Below, in pieces: positions 11,801 through 22,162 of a stretch of DNA of 25,868 nt. A model generated the notes under the pieces. It was not told the origin of the DNA. It saw nothing but the letters and a program-made list of their open reading frames with translations, and did no database searches. The DNA is from Didymodactylos carnosus (Eukaryota; Rotifera; Eurotatoria; Philodinida; Philodinidae): positions 1-25,868 of the forward strand of contig CAJNOQ010002161.1 in the NCBI GenBank assembly GCA_905250885.1. The letters run 5' to 3'. Made by a program: the position numbers and the translations under genes. Positions within the stretch are counted from its first letter, which is position 1, and each line of letters starts with the position of its first letter.

Positions 11801-14800
11801 TATAAACGACTCAAGTCTATATAAATTCTCAGCCGCCCGATAGAAGTATAAAAAAAATTAGATAAAGTTTCCAGAGTTGTCAATAATATATAGATTTTCA
11901 CATTTTTCAATGGGACAATGAGTTTTAGATATAAATTAGATTAAATAACTGTTTTTTATATGAGATTATGAATATTCAAAAACATCAATCTTACCGATTG
12001 ACAAGAAGTTTTTCTCTCATTTCTATCGGGAAATAATGATGATGGTATAAGACTGGATGCTCGTTTTCTCCAACGTGTAATATGCTGTTGTGGTTTGTTT
12101 TTAATATCATTCATTTGTCCGATTAGACTCTTTTTCGATGTTGTCATATGATCCGATAATTGTTTAGTAATTGCTGGAAATAGACCATGTAATGTAAAAC
12201 GTCTGGTAGTTTTGGGACATTCATTTGTCATTGAACATCGATGAGATGGACGATTTTGTCGTGTATAAGACGATCCGGATATCGGAGTTGAAGACAAAGA
12301 ACTGGAGGAGGATGTGGATGATGGTGAACGAGATGGTGATGGTCTTTTACTATTTGTAATCATGATTTAATTACAATTATTCTCAAAGTCGACGGTTGTG
12401 GCACTTGATTATAATACAAGTTTATTACTTTTAGTAGACTACAGAAAAGAAGAAACATAGCTTAGTCTCTATACTCATTATAACAAAAATCCACACGTTT
12501 TAATCAATATTAGAAAAAGAAGGATAGAGAACGATAAAGGCAAAGAATTTTCTTGTATTGTTACTTACACACGCATACACACACTTATAATGTTGAAAAA
12601 GAGGAAAAGAAAAATCTTTTTTTGAATAGAACAAGTAATAAGAGGAAAAAAGATTTTGTATCACTTATTATAATGAAAATAATTATCTATACAAGATATT
12701 CGCTTAAATAATAATTATTATACAAATTATAAGAATAAGAAGATATAATGTTAGATGATGCATTGAGAAATTTTTTCTTTATTAGACATTTTACTTCCTA
12801 ACTTGTTATTGTCATTATTCTAACGAATAAAAAAACAATATATCTAACTAGAAGACACAGATCATTTCTAAAGAAATTGACATAATTTTATTGAAACAAA
12901 AAAAAAAAAGAAATTTAAAATTATTTGCACTTTAATTAAGATATGCTTTTTTTCTTTATATGAGACATGTAAATATTTTTTGTACTTGAATATATGTTAA
13001 TGATTCACTAGTAAAATATATAATATACATTTTCAGAGTGTAAGTATGTTTTTAACTACATTAACGATATTTGTACAACTAGTTTAAATAATATTAATCG
13101 AAAAAAAATTTTTTTTTTTTTTTAATAAACTAGATTTTTGATGTAGAATTTTGATTTAGAAAATAGATCAGTTAATTAACAGATTGTTCTCGATTACTTA
13201 TTATATTATTCATCAATAATTAAATGGTTCATTTTCATATTTTAAAAACTAAGACTTCCTCATTCACTTTTAATATTTTTAATGCTCACATCTCACTTCA
13301 ATCATTATTTTTTTATTTTGTTTTGAATGAATACTTTTTCTATAATATGTGCGTGGTAAAGTATTGATGATGATTATTATGGGAAAAAAAAGTTAATTAT
13401 CAAAAGAGAATTTTGCCCGTTTCTCAAGTAGTCTTTTTTCGAATGAATTCACCTTCGATACAGTGTAAGAAGTATGTTTTAAGATAATGGTTTCATTTTA
13501 ATTATATAGAAAATAAATCGTATATATAGTCTACATATTGTACCGTATCTAAGCTGCTTTGATTAAAGTTTTCTTTTTAAAGGAGATAAACTTCTAAATC
13601 CTTCTAATCTTTATACAATTGTTTGATATATTAGTTTACTAAAAGGTCAACCCCAATGGACAAAAACAACAAAAAAACCTTCAAAATTAGTTGTGTGTAC
13701 ATGTATATAGTGTCTATAAACAGAAAAAGAACGGATGTCAATACGGACATGTTAAGAAATAGATTGAAGAATATAAAATTAATACAAGATATTTGATATA
13801 CCTGGATTTAAATAAACAATATACAATAAAACGAAGAAGAAATGTTGAGCTATTTTTAACTATCAATTTCATTTCATGCTCTTGTCTATAGTGAATGTTA
13901 TTAACATCATTAATTCACACATGCAAACGTGCGTTTCATAATGAGTAGACTTTCAGAAAGGATATTCTATCCACTTCGTTAAATTTACTAATTATTAAAA
14001 AACGTCAGTTTTCCAGCTAATAAGTAGGAATATTCGAAAAAGTACTCTAATAGCCAATAACAATTTGATATGGCTGATAGACAGTGCTTGTCAAGATGAT
14101 TGCACTAATATCGAATTATATTCAGATGGATACTTATGAACAAGTATCATCAATCAAAACCTACTGCCTAACATTCAAAAACGACATCAACATCTCTTTT
14201 ATCGTATAATTTATCGAATACAAACTTAATTGAACGATAAGAATAGGATACGTGTGGTTTTGGATATAGTGGGTGATAGTGATTATGATTTTGCTAATTT
14301 GTTAATTGTTAAGTATCCATCTAAATATTATTTGATGTTAGCATAATCAAATAGAGGAACTACCTATTCACTGTATCCGATTTTAATAAGGAACTATTAA
14401 TGGATATTAGCTTAGTTTATGAACATCTAATAAACAGCACTTGAAACAAGAAATCTACCATGTTATCAAGTGTCTATTCATGTGTCCTTCTTGATTGATC
14501 AAGCACGTTTGAAATTCAGTAACCAGAAAGCAAAACGTTACACAGACAACTGTGACTCTTCGGATGTACTAGTCTGAATTTTCTAAATATAACAGATTTT
14601 TGCCCTCAATTTCATTTTGAGAAAACGTTAACTACTTCACATGTTGTTGTACTCAACAATAATTGGTTATTGACGAAGAACGATAAGTTAAATTACAAAA
14701 TTTTTAGTATGAAAAAAAGCCATCAAAGTGCTGTCTCACTTCATGATCTTTAATGATTGTTTTTTCATTTGCAGTTGGACACACAATATCAACCCACTCA

Positions 14801-16387
14801 CAGTGGATTGATAACAACACCCACTGTTGTTTAAATGTGCTTTTAACCTTTTTTTTTTACAATGAGATTCTCTAATCAATCATTAACTAAAAACAAATCA
14901 ATGACCAAACAAGTAGACGCATTCGGCCAATATTTTCGTTCAAGCGACAGGAGAATAAAGGGCAATGAAAATCGTTCTTTTTACCGCGTTATTAATTTTT
15001 CGGTCTCATCAACAAAATATTCTAATATTATTAGTAGTATTTTTGTTATTAAACAATGATAAGATATGTATTATCATTTTTATTTCTTAACAGAAAATAT
15101 TCGTTGAACATTGAACATTTGTTTTATATTAAAACGATTCGAACACTTAATCTGGTTATGTCTACATATTTGTATAATACTAAACAATTCGTGAGTGAAA
15201 AGAAAACATAACATTGAAAAAGATGTCTAAAAGGGTCTTTTCTAATTTAAGCGCATGACATGCCAAATCTATTTTTGTCTTGTCTATGTTTTCTAAATAA
15301 TAACTCTCAATTCAGATCACCCTTATTGTTTTTCGTCTCTGCTTAAGCAAAAGTAATATATTATGCAAACATGTTTTGCCAATCGTTTCTTACCTCCCAT
15401 TCTTTCAGTAGTGCATGTTGTCTAATTAAAGAATGATTTGATTGTGATGATCTTGACGTTGTTATTTCTGGATCATCATCTGCTAATAATTCAAAATCTT
15501 TTGAATTATTATCTTGTATTGACAAATGATTATGACTGATATTGTGATGGTGGGGATTACTGTCGTCGTCTGATGATACTTCTGGATTTCATTGTAAGAA
15601 AAATGCATATATAAATGATCAACTCTGTACTAGGTGGTTAAAATATACGTGTGAAAGATAAAGAACTCAACTAACGGAGAACTTGATTATTCTGTTCGGA
15701 CAAACATCTCGAATTGAAAAGTTTAATAAAACCAAATTTTTCTACTTCAAATCTACGAGAACAAAAAAATATCAAAATGGGTGTTCGGACCTCGTCATAA
15801 ATAGAGGGCATCAGAACTCAATCCGAAAAAGATAATTTATTTTATCCAATACATTCTCATGGATGCTACACGAACCGTTCACAAATCCATTGTAGAGCAC
15901 TCCGTTCTTATACCCATTCTAATACTCGAATTTTCACTGAGAGTTCGGATAGTCAGGAGTGGCGACCTTTCATCTACGAGGTGGATGTCGAAACTGATAC
16001 CAGGTCGGTATTGGTAATATTTTAAAGTTGTGTATCGTTCTGATTCCACCACCTCGTACCCAACGACTATTCACCACGTCGAAATCGATATCAGACGGTT
16101 CGATTTTTATTAAATTCGACTCCTTTTTTCATCTTGAAAGTCTGCTTATTTGATTTCACCGCTTTTGTTGGTACTATGGGAATAATTTGGCTTTGAGATT
16201 AAGATAAATTTCTTCAACGGGATGATCAACGATCTGACGAGAAAAAGAAAAGAATTAGACACTTACGATCTATATCAACAAAACTATCGTTGCCGTCGAT
16301 TGTGGTTGCAATAGTGTCCTCAAAAGAATGCTCATGGTGTTTCATATTCGCTTGTGATAAACGTAATTTGAGCACAGTTAAACTCAT
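8886..16387 (-). CDS. TLDc-domain protein of the OXR1/NCOA7 type (long form), 7 exons
   Basis: Exons in coding order: 16387-16267, 15581-15394, 9807-9697, 9634-9476, 9413-9318, 9264-9191, 9024-8886. Every junction is GT-AG and the phases agree, giving 295 aa. Residues 1-103 are a Ser/Asp/His/Asn-rich leader ending in LLKEWE, followed directly by IINVDEIRAHRN. That join resembles the segment before the TLDc domain in animal OXR1/NCOA7. The TLDc domain fills about residues 125-295. It shows LLSEEQIKQ, LPARVHACNW, HGFSLNALYRRS, VFGAFLSSR, DGFYGTGESFLFTY, VFHWTHHNLFFIKGD, GLGSGEGTYGLWLDGDLYHG and DFIVDNIELWSF. TLDc proteins bind the V-ATPase and take part in oxidative-stress resistance; no catalytic residues are known with certainty. 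Long-form start 16387 has an in-frame TGA shortly upstream. The 5.6-kb gap between exons 2 and 3 could hide another exon, though the KEWE-II join argues against it. Confidence 0.88.
10021..10135. repeat. GC-rich palindrome tract, core ACCGGT
   Basis: Words such as AACCGGTAACGGTT, GACCGGCAACCGGCCGTC, GACCGGTAAAC and TTCCGACCAG alternate in both orientations. The GC content stands out against the surrounding AT-rich intron. Confidence 0.65.
10295..10375. repeat. Palindrome tract, core TAACCTATAGGTTA
   Basis: Repeats AACCTATAATCTAACCTATA, then CTAATCTATAGGTTAGGTT in the opposite sense, followed by TTAACCTGC. All sit within about 80 bp of the same intron. Confidence 0.6.
11995..12363 (-). CDS. 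Alternative first exon of the TLDc gene (short-promoter form)
   Basis: An open exon of 123 codons begins at ATG 12363 and ends at a good donor (GTAAG) in phase 0. That is the phase needed to join the exon at 9807-9697, and the join would give a 315-aa protein. It encodes a basic Ser/Thr/Arg/Pro-rich segment (MITNSKRPSPSRSPS at the start) without a recognisable domain. A TAA lies in frame two codons before the ATG and no good acceptor is seen nearby, so it looks like a first exon rather than an internal one. Human NCOA7 also has a short isoform from an internal promoter that joins just before the TLDc domain, which makes the arrangement plausible. It could also be a cryptic exon. Confidence 0.65.
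12364..15393 (-). other. Region between the two 5' ends of the TLDc gene, no coding sequence seen
   Basis: For the long form this is intron; for the short form the part near 12364 would be its promoter. It is very AT-rich with poly-A/T runs (about 12898-12909, 13101-13124). A short hairpin (ATCAACCCACT ... AGTGGATTGAT) lies at about 14789-14813. A 65-codon frame at 14862-15059 lacks protein character. Confidence 0.5.
15582..16266 (-). other. First intron of the long TLDc form
   Basis: A 685-nt GT-AG intron. About 15770-16130 is richer in GC and carries inverted words such as ACGAGGTGGA / TCCACCACCTCGT and CGATATCAGACGGTTCGA, again palindromic in style. No open frame of note. Confidence 0.6.
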
Positions 16388-17100
16388 TTTTCCTCACATT
16401 CAACTGTTTTGTATCTGGAGTTCTCAATATATGAACGTAAATATAGAAAAAAAGTGAAAGTAAAAGTACTACAAAAAGAAACGTATCGTGCTCACACAGC
16501 TGTTTTTATTCGCGTTTGAAATAAAAAGAAAATTTCTTTTTTCAAAACTTATCCAAACGTAAGATCGAACATATGTTCTGTATTTTAGAGGGTAAAGCGA
16601 AATCTAAATCAAATAAAATACCTTAGTTGATAACGTATGTTTATCCGTCATTAAAAGAAAAAAAATGTTCAAGTGCACATGATGTAACAAGTATGTACAC
16701 ACTTTATGATATTTTATAAAAAATGAGAATAGGCTGTAGCAGCTATATGATACTATGATATAGTACGGTTAGTTCGTCTGTTTTGTGTTCTGTTTGCTGC
16801 AGTGTAATGAAATCGACATGTTATTGCACCATCATAAAACAATAAACCATGAGCTTCCTAATACTGTTCTCTGACTCACTACTACATTACAACATTGCTT
16901 GCTCGACTCCCACATCGAAATGTGCATTCTTCTTTTACACAAATCCAAAAACTGATCATAAAAGAGCATGTAATCACTGTTGCATTTATTTTTAAGGTCA
17001 GTTTTTTACTATCATGCGTGATTATTTGACCAGTCAGGTTGAACTATTGTCCGACGAGCTCTTCTTGTAAATTTTCTCGTATTTCGATGGCGACGATCTT
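16388..17100. other. Upstream flank of the TLDc gene
   Basis: No gene is visible. The part near 16388-16600 should contain the long-form promoter (minus strand), but no defined element can be read out. Confidence 0.4.
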
Positions 17101-17700
17101 CTCCACAGGTGGTTCTTCTTGATCCATTTTCATCCTGGCTCATTCGTCTCTATTTTCTTTCTTCATATCCTACTATTGATTTTACTCAATTCCCCAAAAT
17201 TCATTCTTTCAAGACCACTGAGTCAACTCGTAAACAGGTTGCAGTTATTCTTCCCTTACCATGTAGCAAGTTCCTCTCTTCACCCGAACACCATCAAGTA
17301 GTCGACGCTCTATTTAGCGGCATCACTAACGATCATTTTCCATCTCTTCTAATATGCTGCCTTTTGGGCAACGATAGTGTGCTTCGAGCCCAAGGGGGAA
17401 AAAGCGTTGTCGAACGATATAGTATGGTACGGAATGGGCCATTCCAGGCCATTCCGCCTTTTCCCCTTGTTCGAGCTACTTTCAAGTCGAACTTACCCAG
17501 GTCCATGATTTCGGTGATCGTTCCGTTGTCGGAACCGATCGTTTCCAGCACTGATCTGGTGCATTTCCGACCGGTAACGGCACAGATTAACGCCGAAACT
17601 GGACGGAAGTGCATCAGATCTTTGTGACCGGAATCCGCGCCGAATTAATGCCGTCTTTTTGTGCCAGTTTCCGGCGGTCGGTTCCGGGAATATATAATAT
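17101..17700. repeat. GC-rich palindromic island with chance open frames on both strands
   Basis: From about 17420 the sequence is a chain of near-palindromes. It includes CGGAATGGGCCATTCC plus GGCCATTCCG, a hairpin at 17516-17541 with arms GATCGTTCCG and CGGAACCGATC, and inverted arms GATCTGGTGCATTTCCG / CGGAAGTGCATCAGATC at 17555-17622. Open frames of 172 codons (+) and about 90 codons (-) overlap here. Because the repeats are self-complementary, both strands read similar peptides (both contain HFRPV and TGRKC). I take the frames as a by-product of composition, not as genes. The part before 17420 is pyrimidine-rich on the plus strand and unrecognised. Confidence 0.55.
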
Positions 17701-17723
17701 AAGAAAAAGAAAAAAAAGTGCGT

Positions 17724-17816
17724 AGTCCTGCACGGATTCGAATCGCGGTCCGTGGACATACATATCATATATATAGATCGCTTATCTGTGACTTATCCTA
17801 CTAAGCCATCAGGTCT
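17724..17816 (-). tRNA. tRNA-like gene or tRNA pseudogene with Pol III terminator
   Basis: On the minus strand an A-box-like TGGCTTAGTAGG and a B-box-like GATTCGAATCC lie at the usual places. A seven-base acceptor stem pairs AGACCTG with CAGGACT (one A-A mismatch). The D stem is GGCT/AGTC and the T arm is CGCGA-TTCGAAT-CCGTG (one mismatch). A run of eight T follows about 5 nt downstream, as expected for Pol III termination. The anticodon arm is poor (about AGAT-AAGCG-ATCT), and an AT-rich 41-nt stretch fills the middle, so it may be an intron, a long variable arm, or decay. The anticodon cannot be assigned. Confidence 0.5.
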
Positions 17817-18129
17817 GCATATACTTATCGATGATTTGGCTCTATATATCGATTAAACACTTTCATCTACTTTACAAAGTAAGAAGGAGATGATATAAGG
17901 GAAAAAGGTGCACATCTGCAGCTGTACTCTGTAAACACAAGGTGAAAAGTGTGTATGTTTTATATTCGATGACTTTCTGAAATGTTTCATATTATAGAAA
18001 ACATGAGAAGCTGTTGCCACACTTATGCAGCACACTGTGAAAGCTACTTAATGACTTTCTGGTTCATTTTTTTCAAGAAAAAAAGTAACTATCAGTGTCT
18101 ATGAGTGTTAAATCACTCCCGTTGAAGCA

Positions 18130-18645
18130 GCTAATGAGGGAACCTCTCGAGGTTATAAACCACTTTTTGATCGAAATCGAGTGGGTTATAGGCTATCGAC
18201 CATGCTGATTCCGAATATGATTATGGGAGCTGCCCATGGTCGTTCGAAGATACCGTTTACGGGAAAACCAGTTTCTCAGAAACTCTAAAGAATAACAAAA
18301 ATCTTTCTTAATGAAATATAATTGTAGCCGGCAAATTTCTGGTTAAAATGAGACATCTCCCCGCTCTACACGACCTTTCTTTGCAAAGTTATAGAATTTA
18401 CAAGAAAAGCCCTAAATCCTCAAAGCTACAGAAATAAGAACAAATTAATTTAGGGCTCTTTATTGTAACTTTCTCTTAATAAGTCACGATTGTAGCCACG
18501 AAGTTCCGATCGAAATGAGACATCTCCCAGCTCTAATATGGGCAACTCCCATAATCATATTCGGAATCAGCATGGTCGATAGCCTACAAGCCACTAGATT
18601 TCGATCAAAAAGCGATTTATGACCTCGAGAGGTTCCCTCGTAAGC
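18130..18645. mobile_element. Fold-back (MITE-like) element with internal direct repeat
   Basis: Inverted arms of about 100 bp lie at 18134-18232 and 18540-18643. They share GAGGGAACCTCTCGAGGT, CTTTTTGATCGAAATC, GGCTATCGACCATGCTGATT and CCGAATATGATTATGGGAG. The centre has a direct repeat of about 48 bp (about 18325-18371 and 18489-18536) that shares ATTGTAGCC and AAATGAGACATCTCCC with AGCTCTA or CGCTCTA at its end. No coding frame. The outer ends decay gradually and no target duplication is clear. Confidence 0.75.
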
Positions 18646-19815
18646 CGTCGGATTTGCTTAGCTTTTAGTTGAGAGGCTTTCTTCAACATAATTTAGTAGT
18701 GATAACTACTCTAAAATAGAACCAGGCTGTAGAAATGTTGTCTGTCTGTTTGTGATTCAGAGTCCGCAAAACGCTTTTTGGCCAGAACCGACGTGGTCAA
18801 TTTAGCATAAGGGCCCACAGTGGGCAATCACATGGAACTTAGGTGAAAAAACGAAAGTGAGATTTTTCGAAATTCAAACAATGATATGTGTCCACTATTC
18901 AATAGGCAATTTGATGGTGAAAAAATTTTGATTTAAATGCTTAAGAGGGCGGAGAAAACTTAGTCACAATTTTTGGCCATTTTTGAGGACTTTGAGCAAT
19001 AACTGCTTTTCCGTTCTTGAGAGCAACGGTGTTGAAAACTAAAACCCATATCTTCCGGAAGCTGAAGCTTTGGGCTATGCACTCATAAAAATTTTTTCAA
19101 TTAGGTCTTTTTTTGAGCGGTAAAAATAGGTTTTTTGTAATGGTAGATGTATTTCCAATAGCAGACATCAGTAAAGTGCGCGCGCTGGCTATAGCTGAGG
19201 AGCAAACTTAATGAAACTTTAAGTGAAGCATCTTTAATACACGGTGTATCGACCTATATACGCACAAAAATGCACTAATCTCTCTCCGCTGAATTATGAC
19301 TCTCTCAAAGGAAATGGTTTTCCAGAGGTTTTTGACGTTATTTTTTCATTATCTAAGCGTCTTGCTAAAAAAATAAGTACATATTCGAAATCAGCTTGAA
19401 AAACTGCATCTAGTGACGGGTCTTTTTAGAAAATTCTATAGCTTTTGAATTTACGAAAATTTTTCATTTACGCAAAAATTTAACTTTTTCGGCTTTTGGT
19501 CCGCAATGACGTTAAACTAGGATAATGTTGTGACGTAAGGTTTTAGGTTACGATTTCGGAATTGGTGCGGATTTTAGGATTGCTGTATAGTACTTTGAGG
19601 AAATTTTGTGAGGAATTTTTTTTTGAAGAAGTTTGAGGAATTTTTGTGCCCAAGGACGGTCGAAATCCCCAAAGAGGGTCTGTAAAAAGATATGGCTAGC
19701 AGAGCGCTAGGAGGCTTAGATAGTAGGGACTATGTCAGCCAGGCCTCTGGAACTTGCATAAATTTCCCCTGGCCCTATTATCTAAGTTATCTGTAGGTCA
19801 TGTAATTTCTCAAGG
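18646..19815. other. Unassigned noncoding DNA before the RAG1-like relic
   Basis: No open frame of note. It has the look of transposon-derived noncoding sequence and could include the 5' end of the RAG1-like element. An inverted pair, CTTAGATAGTAGGG and CCCTATTATCTAAG, flanks about 19706-19787. No terminal repeat could be matched with a copy downstream. Confidence 0.4.
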
Positions 19816-21655
19816 ATGGAGAGGCTGAGATCGCTTGACACAGTTGAGTGGGTAGTGGAAGCTATCGAAGGAACAACCGATTTAACAAGGTAAGTTGTCT
19901 GATCGGTCTCTGCCCAAGGTAATGACCTTTACCGCTTGATAAAAGCAATGGCAGAATTGAGTACGGTCTCAATAGACAGAGCCGAGGCTTCATCCACCTT
20001 GACGAACGGGACTGAAGAGTCCACGTCAACTCAAAATAAATTGGTGGGAGCAAAAAAGTTCGCCAGTCTAACCCTAAATCAGTTTTACGAAGTTTTCATC
20101 AGTTGTAACAAAGAGACGGATAAACTTGTTTCTAAAATTTGTGAACTGTTTAACGTTGAAGAATGTGAAGAGACCTGAAGAACGGCGAATAAATGAGTTT
20201 TCTCAAATCATTCTGGAATCGAAAGACTTGAAACAATCCTAAGCCACCCCAAAGAAAAAGTAAAAATTTCGAAGAACTTGGAGATCGGCAAAAGAAGAAC
20301 AGATTACTAGATTTAAACGATCAACTTGATGAGTTTGCAGCTGCAAACGACATATCTGTCAATCAAGTGATCGGTTTTCTTTTACGCCAACGTAATTATC
20401 AAAACAATAAAAAACTTGCGGCTCTTGGTACACAATTATATAAAACTGGTGACATTGATCATTCTATGAGTGAACTTAGTTTAGATGAAACTATTGCTTT
20501 TAAAAGTCATCTTGACATCTCCAGAAATCAACTGGACTATTGTACAACTTTTTTGAGTCCATTTGTACGTATTCCAAAGAGAGAATACCTCAGAAATTAT
20601 GCAAAAAATCTCTTACCGAAACTAGGTGTTTTGGAGATGGCACCTGAACATCGAAAGACGGATGTTCTCCTTACTTTCCGAGAAGCGGTAATTGATCTAA
20701 CTGTTCAAAGAATAATAGAAATGTTACATAAACAGAATAAAGTTGTGCCAACATCTTTAGTTTACCGTGAAAAATGTGGTCACGATGGTGCAGGTAATAT
20801 GCCAATTTACAAATCACCGAATTAGCTAATGGAAAATGCCAATATTTTCTCTGTGATGTTCGTACCTTTGTCTTTGCGAACTGATTCGGGTGAAGTTTTG
20901 TGGAACAACGAAACACCCAATAGTTCACATTGGTGTAGGCCGCTTGCAATAGTTGCAGGGAAGGAATCTACGAAATTATTACAATTTATTAATGGCATTT
21001 TTGAGCCAGTCGAAAAATCTGTACGTGAAAATGGTACGTCTTTCGAATATAAAAGTGTTACTGATAATGTTAAGGTAGTAATTGAAAACAGTATGAAAGA
21101 CTTGAAAGTGCGAACGATGGAATCAGGATTAGGTGGAGCAGATTGTTTATTATGTACTTCTAGACGTGCTGATTGGAAAGATGTGAGTAAAATAGAAGAT
21201 CCTGATTATTTTGCAATTAATCATACGGCGGAAAAAACTCTTGACACTTACAAAACGTTGTTACGAGCCGATGGTGAGTTGGAAAAAACTACGGGAGATT
21301 ACAATGTGAGACAGGGTCACGAGTAAACCTATCATCACGACTGATAATCATGCTGCACCAGTATATAAATGGTCGCAGCTGGTTTCTAAAATTCATCTAT
21401 CATTTGCGTGCAGCTGTATTTCACTGGAGTGAAAAAGACGATATAAAAGATCAGATAAAACTAGTCGCGAGTTGATGTTGAATGAAATAGAGAAAAAGAT
21501 AGATCTTCGTTTAGATAAATGAGAAATGACAGGTAATACCGGCGTTTCAGCAACCGGAAATCAAGGCAGACAGTTTCTTTTTATTTGAACTTCGAAAAGA
21601 TATTATCGAAACAGTTCTGAAGAATTACCAACCTGCCAACAAAATTTAATAATCA
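19816..21655 (+). pseudogene. Decayed RAG1-like (Transib-related) DDE transposase
   Basis: Coding character runs through several frames. A possible N-terminal part lies at 19816-19890 and 19903-20175. The main frame is 20232-20822, with a stop TAG at 20823-20825. The same frame continues to about 21314. There is then a shift near 21316, another near 21380, and stops at 21473, 21520 and 21586. The main parts read in the order expected of a RAG1-like core: FEELGDRQKKNRLLDLNDQL; a helical region ending TVQRIIEMLHKQNKVVPTS; a DDE-type block CGHDGAGNMP with its Asp; VPLSL; WNNETPNSSHWCRPL and AGKES; MKDLK; GLGGADCLLC (a CxxC zinc-binding pair); NHTAEKTLDTY; KPIITTD. The PNS-x3-C-x-PL, CxLC and later KPI blocks match RAG1 in order and spacing by memory. 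Further weak homology reaches about 21600 (ATGNQGRQF). The C-terminal end with the last catalytic Glu is missing or unreadable. It is a dead copy. The alternative is another DDE family with the same fold. Confidence 0.7.
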
Positions 21656-21682
21656 AACAACAAGGTATAGCTCGTTCTTCAA

Positions 21683-21832
21683 AAAGCGTGCACAGAAACG
21701 TCTCAGTGCACATTTCTGGCTTTTTCCGTGCATCTTTCTGTAACCGTGCACAAAAATGTCAAAAGATTTTTTAGTGCACGGAAAACAGCAAACCGTGCAT
21801 AATTCTGGAAAAAACCGTGCACAGAAAAGTCC
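21683..21832. repeat. GTGCAC palindrome island with about 21-bp spacing
   Basis: Five perfect GTGCAC sites (21688, 21706, 21746, 21774, 21817) and two GTGCAT variants (21728, 21795). Most are preceded by CC or AG and followed by AGAAA-like or AAAAA-like sequence. Intervals are 18, 22, 18, 28, 21 and 22 bp, averaging about two helical turns. It begins within about 30 bp of the end of the RAG1-like homology. Confidence 0.75.
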
Positions 21833-22002
21833 TCGTCCATATAATTTAGTGCGTCGAAATTTTAAGTTTATCATAGTAGATTCTAGACATGAAATTACGT
21901 TGTTAAAATTCTTTGGCTTAAGGAAAATCTATGAAGAGAAAGTTATTTTTATGAAATCTTACTGAAACGAAATGAATAGAGAATAATTCTTGCAAAAAAC
22001 TT

Positions 22003-22155
22003 GTAACAATCTGATAAAGGATTCTTATCACTTTCTTATGAAATTCTTATAAGATTCTTATCTGATTCTTAAGAAATTCGTGCAACTTTCGTGCCACTTC
22101 TTATATAAGAATCTGATAAGAATCGGATAAGATTCTTATCAGAAATTTCAAAAAA
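22003..22155. repeat. Palindrome tract, core GATAAGAATC / GATTCTTATC
   Basis: Dense copies of GATTCTTATC and its complement in both orientations, for example AAGATTCTTATCTGATTCTT and ATAAGAATCTGATAAGAATC. A GTGCAAC/GTGCCAC pair near 22078-22095 recalls the preceding island. Confidence 0.75.
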
Positions 22156-22162
22156 AATTTGT

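Larger units (their letters stand above)
9808..11994 (-). other. Long intron of the TLDc gene
   Basis: A 2.2-kb intron counted from the alternative first exon. It contains a CCGGT-type palindrome tract (10021-10135), a TAACCTATAGGTTA-type tract (about 10295-10375) and a short (GT)n run near 10707-10720. The stretch 11080-11790 is noncoding and resembles old transposon debris, but I cannot assign it. Confidence 0.6.

Noticed and set aside
14862-15059. 65-codon open frame in the TLDc long intron
   Set aside because: Low-complexity, no motif, no splice context; likely chance in AT-rich DNA.
17109-17627. 172-codon plus-strand open frame as a gene
   Set aside because: It starts in unrecognised pyrimidine-rich DNA and ends in a palindromic island. 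The opposite strand is open too and gives similar peptides, and there is no known domain.
17101-17816. tRNA-headed SINE with a 600-bp body on the minus strand
   Set aside because: An eight-T run directly after the tRNA-like part would end Pol III transcription, so the GC-rich stretch beyond is unlikely to be its body.
21683-22155. CRISPR-like array
   Set aside because: The regular spacing near 21700 comes from 6-bp palindromes with short irregular gaps, not from 24-40 bp repeats with unique spacers, and the DNA is from an animal.
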